Shown here piece after piece: positions 1 to 7,280 of a stretch of 9,728 nucleotides of DNA. The stretch's first letter is position 1. Each line of letters begins with the position of its first letter. The position numbers and the translations under genes were made by a program. The DNA is from Deltaproteobacteria bacterium (GTDB lineage Bacteria > JAMCPX01). A model generated the notes under the pieces. That model had not been told where the DNA came from, ran no database searches, and saw only the letters and a list, made by a program, of their open reading frames with translations. The stretch is taken from NCBI GenBank assembly GCA_023489065.1, contig JAMDCL010000028.1, positions 1 through 9,728 on the forward strand, given 5' to 3'.

Positions 1-593
1 ACAGCGGCATCCTCGAACTCCCGGTCGGTAAGCCGGTAAAACTCGACATAACGTCCGCCGATGTAATCCATGGATTTTTTATACCCGCGTTCAGGATAAA
101 ACAGGATGCGGTACCGGGTGTCGTCAATAGCGTATGGTTCATACCGGATAAAACCGGTACGTATGAGATATTGTGTACCGTTTACTGCGGGATCGGACAC
201 GCACACATGCTGTCGAAGGCCGTTATTGTGCCGGAAGCTGATTTCGACACGTGGTATAACGAAAAGCAGCAGGTGCCCGAACAGGCCAATGCTGCGGCTG
301 AACGGGGTGAAGGGCTTATCAAGCAGTACGGCTGTACGGGATGTCACACCGTCGATGGTTCACCTCTTGTCGGGCCGACCTACAAGGGGCTGTACAACAG
401 CAGGATTACAGTTATCACAAACGGGAAGGAACGGACGGTAACGGCAGATGATGCGTATATAAAACTCTGTATTCTGGATCCCGGGGTCAATCTGGTAAAA
501 GGTTTCCCGCCGCACGTTATGCCGTCATTCAAGGGCAGGCTTACCGGCCGGGACATCAAAGATATCATCGCGTACCTGAAAACATTGAAATGA
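1..593 (+). CDS. ctaC: Cytochrome c oxidase subunit II with fused cytochrome c domain (caa3-type), 5' end missing
   Basis: The frame is open from base 3, giving 196 residues of the C-terminal part; the N-terminal membrane hairpin lies outside the window. The product takes electrons from a quinol-cytochrome c chain and passes them through a dinuclear copper (CuA) site to the oxidase core on the outer face of the inner membrane. CuA ligands visible, in partial numbering: His23 in ADVIHGF, Cys58, Cys62, His66 and Met69 in CTVYCGIGHAHM. A cytochrome c domain follows, with heme motif CTGCH (Cys111, Cys114, His115) and probable axial Met173 in HVMPSF. CuA plus fused heme c is the hallmark of caa3 oxidases. 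The residue normally Glu between the two CuA cysteines is Val60, which is unusual. The stop overlaps the ctaB start (ATGA at 590-593). The symbol is by analogy; coxB is equally used. Confidence 0.93.
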   Translation, partial: SGILELPVGKPVKLDITSADVIHGFFIPAFRIKQDAVPGVVNSVWFIPDKTGTYEILCTVYCGIGHAHMLSKAVIVPEADFDTWYNEKQQVPEQANAAAERGEGLIKQYGCTGCHTVDGSPLVGPTYKGLYNSRITVITNGKERTVTADDAYIKLCILDPGVNLVKGFPPHVMPSFKGRLTGRDIKDIIAYLKTLK

Positions 594-1474
594 TCCAGCA
601 CATCAGGAATTACTTAAGGTTGTTTGTCGAGCTGAGTAAAGTACGGATCGCCCTGCTTGCCGCATTCTCGGCTGCAGCCGGGTTTATGACGGCGGCGGAC
701 AGGCTTTCCTCCGGTATCATAGCACCCGTGAGCGGCATTTTCCTTCTTGCATGCGGTGCGCTTTCCCTGAATCAATATCAGGAAAGAAATTCAGACGCAT
801 TGATGGACCGTACCAGGTCAAGGCCCCTTCCCTCGGGCAGGGTGAAATCCGTTACCGTAATCTTATTTTCATTGTCATGCATTGCCGCAGGTTTCCTTCT
901 CCTGTTCTTTTCTGTAAGTCTCGAGACGGCAGGTGTCGGCCTGTTTGCGGTTTTCTGGTACAACGCTGTTTATCTTATAATAAAGAGAAAGAATGCATTC
1001 GCATCCATTCCAGGCTCCATAACCGGGGCTGTTCCTCCTGTAGCGGGGTTTGAAGCCGGCGGCGGGCATTTAACAGACCCGCGTCTGCTGGTACTGGTGG
1101 TATTTATGGTTGTTTGGCAGATGCCGCATTTCTGGCTGATAGTTATGAAGTACGGAAAAGATTACGAAAAAGCGAGGCTCCCATCGCTGAGTCGAGTCTT
1201 TACAAAACGTCAATTGTCGAGGATCACGTTTCTCTGGATTATTTCCACGGCGATGATCCCGCTCATGATGCCCCTCTACGGCATAATAAGCCTGCGGGTG
1301 GCTGCACTCCTGCTTTTCCCCGTTACCCTGATACTATTAGGAGATATGGCGGAACTATTGATATTCAGGGTCCGGGAATATCCGGGCAAATATGATTTTA
1401 TGATTATAAACGCCTATGCCCTTATGGTTATGCTGCTGATGATAATGGATAAAATTCTGAAGCCCGTGAGTTAA
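590..1474 (+). CDS. ctaB: Protoheme IX farnesyltransferase (heme O synthase)
   Basis: This 294-residue polytopic membrane enzyme of the UbiA prenyltransferase family transfers farnesyl diphosphate to the 2-vinyl group of heme b, making heme O, the precursor of heme A for cytochrome oxidases. The first prenyl-diphosphate/Mg motif runs from Asn61 (NQYQERNSD, then MDRTRSRPLP), with the N-x3-E-x7-D arrangement seen in Cox10-like members. Further family signatures are IIKRKNAFASIPGSITGAVPPVAG (quoted in parts: KRKN at 132-135, GSITGAVPP at 142-150) and WQMPHFW (176-182) followed by KDYEKARLPSL. About eight or nine hydrophobic segments are visible and the length is normal. The start is fixed by the ATGA overlap with the oxidase gene; no clear Shine-Dalgarno is present, so translation is probably coupled. 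The gene ends on a TTAA that is also the ubiX stop. Confidence 0.94.
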   Translation: MIQHIRNYLRLFVELSKVRIALLAAFSAAAGFMTAADRLSSGIIAPVSGIFLLACGALSLNQYQERNSDALMDRTRSRPLPSGRVKSVTVILFSLSCIAAGFLLLFFSVSLETAGVGLFAVFWYNAVYLIIKRKNAFASIPGSITGAVPPVAGFEAGGGHLTDPRLLVLVVFMVVWQMPHFWLIVMKYGKDYEKARLPSLSRVFTKRQLSRITFLWIISTAMIPLMMPLYGIISLRVAALLLFPVTLILLGDMAELLIFRVREYPGKYDFMIINAYALMVMLLMIMDKILKPVS

Positions 1475-2052
1475 TTACCCCAGCGCGCGGAGAGCTCATT
1501 GGGAATGTCCAGTGCATCGAGTATCTTCGACACCATGAAGTTTATGATATCGTCCACGGACCCGGGCTTCTGATAAAACCCCGGCATAGCGGGCAGTATC
1601 ACGGCACCGGCCGATGCAAGCTCCAGCATGTTTTTCAGGTGCAGGGAGTGCAGGGGTGTTTCCCGCGGTACGATGACAAGTCTCCTCCGCTCTTTCAGTG
1701 CAACGTCGGCAACCCTTTCAATGAGTTTCGAGCCGCTTGCCGCGGCTATCCTGCCGAGTGTCCCCATGGAACACGGAACGATAACAACCTTGCTGGATTT
1801 ACCCTGTTTCGACGAACCGCTCGATAAAGAAGAAAATAGATTGTCGTTGTCATGGATGGTGAGAAGGCCCTTGCCGTTCGTGATTGCACGTACCGTGAAT
1901 TTTCTGCCTGTTTCATACTCAAACACTTTTTTCCCGGTCTCCGACGCTATTGCATCAACCGGGTATCCGTTGCCGGCAAGCCACCGGATCAGCGTCAGCG
2001 CATACACGGATCCGCTTGCGCCGGTGATTGCCACCACAACATGCCCTTTCAT
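1471..2052 (-). CDS. ubiX: Flavin prenyltransferase UbiX
   Basis: This 193-residue soluble flavoprotein joins dimethylallyl phosphate to FMN to give prenylated FMN, the cofactor of UbiD-type decarboxylases in quinone biosynthesis or aromatic-acid metabolism. Flavin-binding motif VVVAITGASGS is at residues 5-15, SETG at 38-41, the conserved PCSMGT at 93-98, LKERRRLVIVPRETPLHSLHL at about 119-139 (key residues Arg130, Glu131), and the PAMPGFY segment at 154-160. The family's C-terminal Arg-Trp is present (190-191). I chose ATG at 2050-2052, because family members begin just before the first strand; the frame stays open to 2127, but that upstream ATG falls inside the likely -35 box. An AGGA lies only 3 bases upstream, closer than ideal. 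No ubiD partner is visible in the window. A Ser/Lys-rich loop at about 74-88 is slightly longer than I expect. Confidence 0.93.
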   Translation of the reverse strand: MKGHVVVAITGASGSVYALTLIRWLAGNGYPVDAIASETGKKVFEYETGRKFTVRAITNGKGLLTIHDNDNLFSSLSSGSSKQGKSSKVVIVPCSMGTLGRIAAASGSKLIERVADVALKERRRLVIVPRETPLHSLHLKNMLELASAGAVILPAMPGFYQKPGSVDDIINFMVSKILDALDIPNELSARWGN

Positions 2053-2097
2053 TTGTCCTGTTTTATCGATGATCAAGGTCAACAGCCTCTTCTGACT

Positions 2098-2127
2098 ACG
2101 ATACATGAAACCGTAAAAGAATGTCAA
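2098..2127 (-). promoter_or_regulatory. Probable sigma70-type promoter for ubiX
   Basis: On the minus strand a perfect TTGACA (plus positions 2122-2127) is followed after 18 bases by TATCGT (plus 2098-2103; four of six consensus bases). Transcription would start near 2091, leaving an untranslated leader of about 40 bases before the ATG at 2052. The position supports the shorter UbiX start. Confidence 0.5.
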
Positions 2128-2159
2128 CCCTTCAAACCCGGTAATTCCTTAAGCATCTG

Positions 2160-2189
2160 TTGCGTTTTTTTGTGAGCTGTGAATATATT
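2160..2189 (+). promoter_or_regulatory. Weak candidate promoter for the barrel-cyclase-lipoprotein operon
   Basis: TTGCGT (2160-2165) and TATATT (2184-2189) are separated by 18 bases. The -10 is good (five of six) but the -35 matches in only three positions. It sits in the divergent spacer 33 bases before the ATG at 2222. No other better pair was seen in 2128-2221. Confidence 0.3.
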
Positions 2190-2221
2190 CAAAGAAAAGG
2201 CTGGATTGTTTCCGGGGGAAG

Positions 2222-3157
2222 ATGAGAAACGCGAAAAGACCATACATGGTAGTGTTCATAATGATCCTGTTGTTTGTAGCTGTGAATGCGCATGCCCAGC
2301 TTGGAGCAATCGGAGGCATAGCGTCAATCCAGGGACAAAAACAAACAACATTTCCCCTGTTTACGTTGACCGCAAAAACAGGCCAGCCCGATATTCTGGA
2401 CATGGGGTTTTATGTCTACTACGCGCAGGTAGACCGGTATATGGGAAAGGATTTTTACTCGGTTTTCAGCGGCAATACCACGGAACGGCTCCTCTACAAG
2501 ATCCTGAACGTCAGTTATAATTTAACATCAACCATGAATCTCTCCGCAAGCATCCCGTATGTCAATGCCGATGTCGGGCAATTAGTAACAAGCACGGCAA
2601 ATCCAGGAGGTACCTACAATATAACGCGCAGCAGCAGTGGATTGAGCAATCCCGCAGTCCGGTTCATGTATCAGTTCCTCAGTTCCCCGATGCTTGCCGT
2701 GTATGGTACAATCTATTTACCGACGGGTTTTATCGGGGTCGGATCCGGCGGAACGGACCTTGAGGTCGATCTGGCCTATACGAGGAATTTCAGCATTGTT
2801 CAATGGGATTCAAACATCGGATATAGATTCATAGGCGTTGATCCGGTAACACACAGGAAACCCAACAACGATATCCAGGTAGCCAATACTGCCTTCAGCA
2901 TACCTTTTGGTATGTCTCTGTCGGGTTTTTTCGAGATCAATGCGATGTACGAGGGGCAGGTTACGGATATCAATTTTGCAGGTACCAATAAGCCGTACAC
3001 CGTGCAACAGCTCTTGGTGAATCTTGTTCCCGGCATACGGTTAAGTATAACGCCCAATCTGTTCCTTACATCCGCTTTGAGATATTCTGCGTACAATACC
3101 TTCCTTTTCGGCTACCATTATATTTACACCATAGGTCTTGATTATCTTGTACTATGA
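2222..3157 (+). CDS. Outer-membrane beta-barrel protein, probably of the MetA/phenol-degradation-like (transporter) family
   Basis: The 311-residue product starts with a clear signal peptide: Arg/Lys n-region, hydrophobic core VVFIMILLFVA, and a likely cleavage after AHA (residue 25), leaving QLGAIGG. The mature part is rich in alternating polar and hydrophobic or aromatic residues (LYKILNVSYNLTSTMNLSASIPY, cited in parts: SYNLTSTMNLS at about 99-109) and has Gly/Asn-rich turns. It ends in alternating strands, YIYTIGLDYLVL. The repeated IPY, YLPTG and NIGYRF patterns resemble proteins annotated as MetA-pathway-of-phenol-degradation or transporter barrels; the family name is recognition by eye and says little about the real substrate. 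ATG 2222 has a GGGGG tract three bases upstream; ATG 2246 would remove the basic n-region and is less likely. The stop overlaps the cyclase start by ATGA, so the two are probably coupled. Confidence 0.75.
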   Translation: MRNAKRPYMVVFIMILLFVAVNAHAQLGAIGGIASIQGQKQTTFPLFTLTAKTGQPDILDMGFYVYYAQVDRYMGKDFYSVFSGNTTERLLYKILNVSYNLTSTMNLSASIPYVNADVGQLVTSTANPGGTYNITRSSSGLSNPAVRFMYQFLSSPMLAVYGTIYLPTGFIGVGSGGTDLEVDLAYTRNFSIVQWDSNIGYRFIGVDPVTHRKPNNDIQVANTAFSIPFGMSLSGFFEINAMYEGQVTDINFAGTNKPYTVQQLLVNLVPGIRLSITPNLFLTSALRYSAYNTFLFGYHYIYTIGLDYLVL

Positions 3158-4572
3158 ATAAACCGTTACTTCTCAGTCTTAAGGTAAAGCTTGGACTGCT
3201 TGTTGCAATGATCATATTGGTCATCATGGTTATCGTTGCGTATACATCGGTGATACGGCAGGAAAAAAGTATGCGCAATGAGATGAGGGCTAAGGCCATC
3301 AATATGGCGCAGATAACAGGTGCCCTTGCCCTCCTCGGCGGGAATGGAAGCGATCCATGGGCATTTGCAAAACAATTTCTGAAATTTGCGCCCCAGCTTG
3401 ACAATAATATCCTGTACGTCGTCATTACCGATGCAAACAACACAATCATCGATTCAGAGATCAACGCACCGCTGTTGACGAAGATAATCGGTCGCGACAG
3501 CGATAACCTGCAGCATGAAATACCGGAGGCCGTAAAGGCGCACCTCCTGAAATCAGAACGGAGTCAGAGTGAAGCTGTTTTTGAAAGGCTCGGTCACGTA
3601 CTGCCCATAGACGTTGTATTGAAACCCGCGAATAATCTCATAGGGACCATGAGTATAGGTTATTCACTCTACATGTTTGATTCATCCGTAAAAACAGCGA
3701 GGACCGTTACCCTGCTTTTTACCCTGGGTTTTATTGTCCTTGGTATCATGGCGTCCTTTGGACTGTCTCTGAATATAACGAAACCCATTTATAAAATCGT
3801 GGAAGCCATGAAGAATGTAGAGCAGGGGGATCTGAATCAGCACGTTGACGTAAAAACAAGGGACGAGATGCAAATGCTCGCTTCCAGTTTTAACTTCATG
3901 GTCGAAGGTCTGAAAGAACGGGAACACATAAAGCACACCTTTAAAAGGTATGTTTCCGAGCTCGTTGCGGACCGGCTTATCCAGGGAAGGGAGATCTCCA
4001 TTACGGGTGAGAGAAAAAACGCGACAATCCTGTTCCAGGATATACGGGGTTTTACCTCAATGTCGGAACAGATGTCACCCGAAGAAGTCGTCGGTATATT
4101 AAAAGAATACTTTACTGCAATGGTCGATGTGATCTTTGCCTACGAAGGCACCCTGGACAAGTACATAGGCGATGCGATTATGGCTGTGTTCGGGACACCC
4201 TATGCGCATACCGATGATCCCCTGCGGTCTGTCAAAACAGCCATAGACATGCAAAAAGCACTGAAGGCTTTAAATGATACGTGGGCGAAAGAAGGCAAAA
4301 ACAGACATCTTGCCGTTGGTTGCGGCATTGCAACAGGTCCTGTCGTGGCAGGAAGCATGGGTTCGGAGAAAAGGCTTGAATACACGGTTATAGGTGATAC
4401 GGTAAACCTTGCTTCGAGGATAGAGGGGCTGACCAAGGGCGGCCAGATACTGATATGCGAAAATACCTATAAAGCCATTAAAGACGATATGAGCATAAAA
4501 CCGCTGGATAAAGTATATGTAAAAGGCAAGAAAGAGCAGCAGCAGATCTATGAGGTTTTGTATGAATTATAG
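3154..4572 (+). CDS. Membrane adenylate cyclase, class III, with periplasmic sensor region and HAMP
   Basis: This 472-residue protein likely converts ATP to cAMP at the inner membrane in response to an envelope signal. Membrane segments are at about 11-31 and 184-205, enclosing roughly 150 periplasmic residues that may form a Cache-like sensor (inferred from size and position only). A HAMP linker follows (about 204-257, ITKPIYKIVEAMKNVEQGDLN region), then the catalytic domain (about 286-470). Metal-binding Asp296 (FQDIRGFTSMSE) and Asp340 (YIGDAIMAVFG), purine-selecting Lys336 and Thr411 (EYTVIGD), and transition-state Asn418 and Arg422 (NLASR) are all present. Lys with Thr at these places is the ATP-selective pairing of many bacterial enzymes, so an active adenylate cyclase is expected. 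The start overlaps the barrel gene by four bases with no strong Shine-Dalgarno; the 3' end overlaps the lipoprotein gene by 11 bases. Confidence 0.92.
   Translation: MNKPLLLSLKVKLGLLVAMIILVIMVIVAYTSVIRQEKSMRNEMRAKAINMAQITGALALLGGNGSDPWAFAKQFLKFAPQLDNNILYVVITDANNTIIDSEINAPLLTKIIGRDSDNLQHEIPEAVKAHLLKSERSQSEAVFERLGHVLPIDVVLKPANNLIGTMSIGYSLYMFDSSVKTARTVTLLFTLGFIVLGIMASFGLSLNITKPIYKIVEAMKNVEQGDLNQHVDVKTRDEMQMLASSFNFMVEGLKEREHIKHTFKRYVSELVADRLIQGREISITGERKNATILFQDIRGFTSMSEQMSPEEVVGILKEYFTAMVDVIFAYEGTLDKYIGDAIMAVFGTPYAHTDDPLRSVKTAIDMQKALKALNDTWAKEGKNRHLAVGCGIATGPVVAGSMGSEKRLEYTVIGDTVNLASRIEGLTKGGQILICENTYKAIKDDMSIKPLDKVYVKGKKEQQQIYEVLYEL
4552..4555 (+). promoter_or_regulatory. Ribosome binding site that fixes the lipoprotein start
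   Basis: GAGG lies six bases before the ATG at 4562, inside the end of the cyclase gene. It favours this start over the in-frame ATG at 4550, which would sit upstream of the site and add four residues before the basic n-region. Confidence 0.6.
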
Positions 4573-5266
4573 AAAGATTATTGTACTGTGTTCCGTTGCA
4601 ATGATTGCATCTGCAACGGTATTCTCCGCCTGTTCCAAAAAGAAAAATGAAGAAGACATCACCATCACCCTGAAAACAGAGGGTGCTGTTCCTGCCCAGC
4701 CACCGGCCGGACAAACACCCCGGCTGGAGGAGCAACAGGCAAAAGAGAAGCCAAATCCTGTACCGGGTAAAAGAGAAAGTGTTAAAGAGGTACGGCGAGA
4801 GCGGGGTTCGTCTTTGCCGCAGAGGAAGGTGCCCGGAATTAAGACAGAGCCCATACAACAACAAGTTGCAAACGCGGTACCCCAGCCGCCACCTCAGCCT
4901 TCACCCGAAGCTGTTGCACGGGAATTGATACGATCCATTATCAACAGGCAAAAGCAGGCGATGATAACAAAAAATGTGCCGCTTGCGCTTCAGGACATTG
5001 CCGGCAACAATGAGCAAAACAAGAGGGCACTGGAAGATTATTTTAACCGGTATGAAAAAATAGATGTCAATTTTTCGAATATTTCAATAAATGTTTCGGG
5101 CAGCAGCGCAACAGCGGTGATGGACCAGAGGACATCTATCGTTACCAAAAGCCTTATACCGCAGACGATAACGGAATTGACCAGGGTACAATGGACATTC
5201 ATAGAAGAGGACAATCGGTGGCTCATCAGCGGTACCCAGATACTGTCAAAGATGAAAGACAAATAG
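4562..5266 (+). CDS. Lipoprotein with Pro/Gln-rich linker and NTF2-like C-terminal domain
   Basis: The 234-residue product starts MNYRKIIVLC and has a hydrophobic stretch ending in VFSAC, a slightly unusual lipobox (Phe at -3) with Cys24 as the lipidated residue. Ser at +2 predicts outer-membrane sorting in a Lol system. Residues about 40-120 are rich in Pro, Gln, Lys and Arg and look like a disordered tether across the periplasm. The last 115 or so residues (from SPEAVARELIRSIINRQ) show a helix-helix-strand pattern ending VQWTFIEEDNRWLISGTQIL, typical of NTF2/SnoaL-like folds; the fold is inferred from pattern, not homology. The gene overlaps the cyclase by 11 bases and has its own GAGG, so it is very likely the last gene of the barrel-cyclase operon. 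A role in delivering or sensing an envelope signal for the cyclase is plausible but unproven. Confidence 0.8.
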   Translation: MNYRKIIVLCSVAMIASATVFSACSKKKNEEDITITLKTEGAVPAQPPAGQTPRLEEQQAKEKPNPVPGKRESVKEVRRERGSSLPQRKVPGIKTEPIQQQVANAVPQPPPQPSPEAVARELIRSIINRQKQAMITKNVPLALQDIAGNNEQNKRALEDYFNRYEKIDVNFSNISINVSGSSATAVMDQRTSIVTKSLIPQTITELTRVQWTFIEEDNRWLISGTQILSKMKDK

Positions 5267-5299
5267 ATTCTTCTTTCGTTCCAATTAGTATTCCAATGC

Positions 5300-5328
5300 T
5301 GTAGATGCCTACAAGACTGTTCTTTTTT
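5300..5328 (+). terminator. Weak candidate terminator after the lipoprotein operon
   Basis: A perfect but short hairpin TGTAG-ATGC-CTACA (5300-5313) is followed after several bases by a run of T at 5323-5330. The stem is only five base pairs and the T-run does not abut it, so intrinsic termination here is uncertain. Confidence 0.25.
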
Positions 5329-5348
5329 TTAATCAAACAGCAAGCAAA

Positions 5349-5377
5349 CTGACACACCTCTGTCACCAGCATATGTT
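5349..5377 (+). promoter_or_regulatory. Promoter with overlapping inverted-repeat operator before the AAA+ ATPase gene
   Basis: CTGACA (5349-5354) and TATGTT (5372-5377) are spaced by exactly 17 bases, a good sigma70-type arrangement. A perfect inverted repeat TGACA-N6-TGTCA occupies 5350-5365, covering the -35 box and the start of the spacer, where a bound repressor would block polymerase. Transcription would start near 5384, about 39 bases before the ATG at 5423. The WYL protein encoded downstream is the obvious candidate regulator, by inference only. Confidence 0.5.
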
Positions 5378-5422
5378 ATTGTAGCAGCAAAACATCATAA
5401 TAAAAGTAAGCGGAGGTGTAGT

Positions 5423-7219
5423 ATGAATAGCAATACAATGCTGGATGAGAATGCGTTTGAACTTTTGCTTGAGATAAATGATTTATACGAGAAGAAAAAT
5501 GCCGAAGGTATTGATTCTTCGGGCAAAGATACAGCTCTAAATGCAGCATTTCTGATAAAAAGCTCAATTTTTGAAGGGTATAATCTTGATGAAGATGACA
5601 TTAAAATCGTAGCACTTATTCTGGGGAATTATCTTGAAGGCAAAAAAGATATAGAGGCTGTTGAAATTATTAAAAGGATTTGGAAGGATAAAAAGGTTGT
5701 AAAGGCAGAACTAAAAAGGCTCTTAAAAATGAACAAATCAGGGATTCTGGATGTCGTTTGCGGCCCCACGACACACAACGGTAATGAAGTAACACTTTTG
5801 CGGTCAAGCTTAACGTTATCAGATACAATTTTAGGACGGATTTTTGGTACGGAGTCAAAAGCTCTGGAAAACGAAGAATTTGAGCCATACAAGGATAACC
5901 TTGAGTATCTTGCCGACCAGTTTGAAAGGGTAAGAATTCTACGCAAGCGAATAGACACGGAAGCCTCAACCTCAAGGTTGAAGGACAACAAGGCATTGGA
6001 AAGGATTGAAAACAGGATCGATCATCGTCTTAAAATAACCGGCAGTTTATTTCCCATGGAAGCATTTAAAAAAGAAAAGGGTTTGAGCCGGGAAGAAGAG
6101 CTGGTTATACTTGCGTTGCTGCAACAGGAAATAGTCGGGAACAACTTCTTCAATCGTGAAGAAGACATTATTGGTACAACCCAGTATGAAAGACTCTGTT
6201 ACAGGAAACTCCTTGAGGAAGACGGAATATTATTTAAAGAAAGGATTATTGAGCCAGTTTTCAATCCTTTCCAATGCCTTGGCAGCCTGCTCGGATTAAA
6301 GCTGAACAAGGATTTAAAAAACAGACTTTATGAAAAGAGAAAGGCTCGAGAAAATGTATTGGATAACCCCGACAGCTTCTTTGAAATAATAGAGCCATCC
6401 ATACCATTAGATAAGGTTGTTCTTCATATAAAAACCCATGAGCAAATAAACCTTGCGATTGATATGGTTAAAGGTGAGGTATCTGATCTTTTGAATGAAT
6501 GGGGCATAAAAAGTATTAATCTTATTCAGTCCACTTCAAAGAAAAGGCAGCATTCTGTAACAATGCTTTTTTACGGTATACCCGGGACTGGTAAAACCCT
6601 TACTGCAAACGCAGTGGCTTATGCCTTGAAGAAAAGGTTGTTGACCCTTGATTGCTCACGCATGTTAGGCAAATATGTTGGAGAGAGCGAGCAGAATACA
6701 AGAAAGATTTTTGACAGGTATAAAGAAATTTCTGGCATGATGAAAAACCCTCCTGTTCTTCTTTTGGATGAGGCTGACCAATTTTTGCACAAACGTATAA
6801 GTGCTCAGCATTCAACTGATCACATGTATAACCAGATACAAAATATCTTGCTTGAGCAATTGGAAAGGTTTGAAGGGGTGCTAATTGCCACAACAAATCT
6901 TGCAGACAATCTCGACCCGGCCTTTTCAAGGAGGTTTCATTATAAAATTGAGTTTAGACTGCCGGGGGTCAAAGAAAGGCTGAAACTCTGGCAGGTCCAT
7001 ATACCGGACAAGGCACCTGTATCAGAAGATGTTAATCTGCAATATCTTTCAGAAAGATACGGTTTAACCGGCGGACAGATTGCGGTTGTTATAAGGAACG
7101 CAGCCACTATGGCTGCAAAGAGGGGTGATAAAATTTCTATGCATGATTTCATAAGTGCATGTGAAGACGAGGTAAGAGGCGACTTTGGAGAGCGGGCAAA
7201 GGCAGCAATAGGGTTTTAG
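5423..7219 (+). CDS. AAA+ ATPase (classical AAA, SpoVK/Cdc48-like C-terminal module) with unrecognised N-terminal half
   Basis: The 598-residue protein has one complete AAA module from about 375 to 590. Walker A is GIPGTGKT (385-392), a pore-loop-like GKYVGESE is at 416-423 with aromatic Tyr418, Walker B is LLLDEAD (446-452), sensor 1 is TTN (490-492), the arginine-finger region is SRRF (502-505), and the classical C-terminal helix signature GLTGGQI is at 547-553. It should form an ATP-driven ring that threads or remodels a protein or nucleoprotein substrate. Residues 1-370 are charged and mostly helical with no family I recognise; stretches around 225-280 could hold a winged-helix fold, a guess from pattern. 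No protease or zinc motif is present, so it is not FtsH-like. GGAGG six bases before ATG supports the start. It opens the A+T-rich right-hand gene block and has its own promoter. Confidence 0.9.
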   Translation: MNSNTMLDENAFELLLEINDLYEKKNAEGIDSSGKDTALNAAFLIKSSIFEGYNLDEDDIKIVALILGNYLEGKKDIEAVEIIKRIWKDKKVVKAELKRLLKMNKSGILDVVCGPTTHNGNEVTLLRSSLTLSDTILGRIFGTESKALENEEFEPYKDNLEYLADQFERVRILRKRIDTEASTSRLKDNKALERIENRIDHRLKITGSLFPMEAFKKEKGLSREEELVILALLQQEIVGNNFFNREEDIIGTTQYERLCYRKLLEEDGILFKERIIEPVFNPFQCLGSLLGLKLNKDLKNRLYEKRKARENVLDNPDSFFEIIEPSIPLDKVVLHIKTHEQINLAIDMVKGEVSDLLNEWGIKSINLIQSTSKKRQHSVTMLFYGIPGTGKTLTANAVAYALKKRLLTLDCSRMLGKYVGESEQNTRKIFDRYKEISGMMKNPPVLLLDEADQFLHKRISAQHSTDHMYNQIQNILLEQLERFEGVLIATTNLADNLDPAFSRRFHYKIEFRLPGVKERLKLWQVHIPDKAPVSEDVNLQYLSERYGLTGGQIAVVIRNAATMAAKRGDKISMHDFISACEDEVRGDFGERAKAAIGF

Positions 7220-7244
7220 GGATGATGCTAAACAGATCAAACAG

Positions 7245-7271
7245 TTGACGATCACAGAGAGGTTTTATAAA
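7245..7271 (+). promoter_or_regulatory. Weak candidate promoter before the WYL regulator gene
   Basis: TTGACG (7245-7250) and TATAAA (7266-7271) are separated by only 15 bases, shorter than optimal. If used, transcription would start near 7278 and leave about 57 bases of leader before the ATG at 7336. The 116-base gap after the ATPase gene makes an internal promoter plausible. Confidence 0.3.
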
Positions 7272-7280
7272 AGGAAAGAT

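Noticed and set aside
1628..2095. A 155-codon open frame on the plus strand opposite ubiX
   Set aside because: It lies wholly within the antisense of a clear UbiX gene, has no ribosome binding site I would trust and shows no recognisable motif.
2127..2127. Longer UbiX start at the upstream ATG (218 residues)
   Set aside because: The extra 25 residues are not expected in the family, and the ATG falls within the TTGACA of the likely ubiX promoter.
5267..5422. Attachment site or tRNA remnant at the composition boundary
   Set aside because: No tRNA-like cloverleaf or direct repeat could be found by eye; only a short hairpin, a T-run and the promoter were seen.
5423..7219. FtsH-like metalloprotease
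   Set aside because: The AAA module is similar, but there is no HExxH zinc motif and no N-terminal membrane segment.
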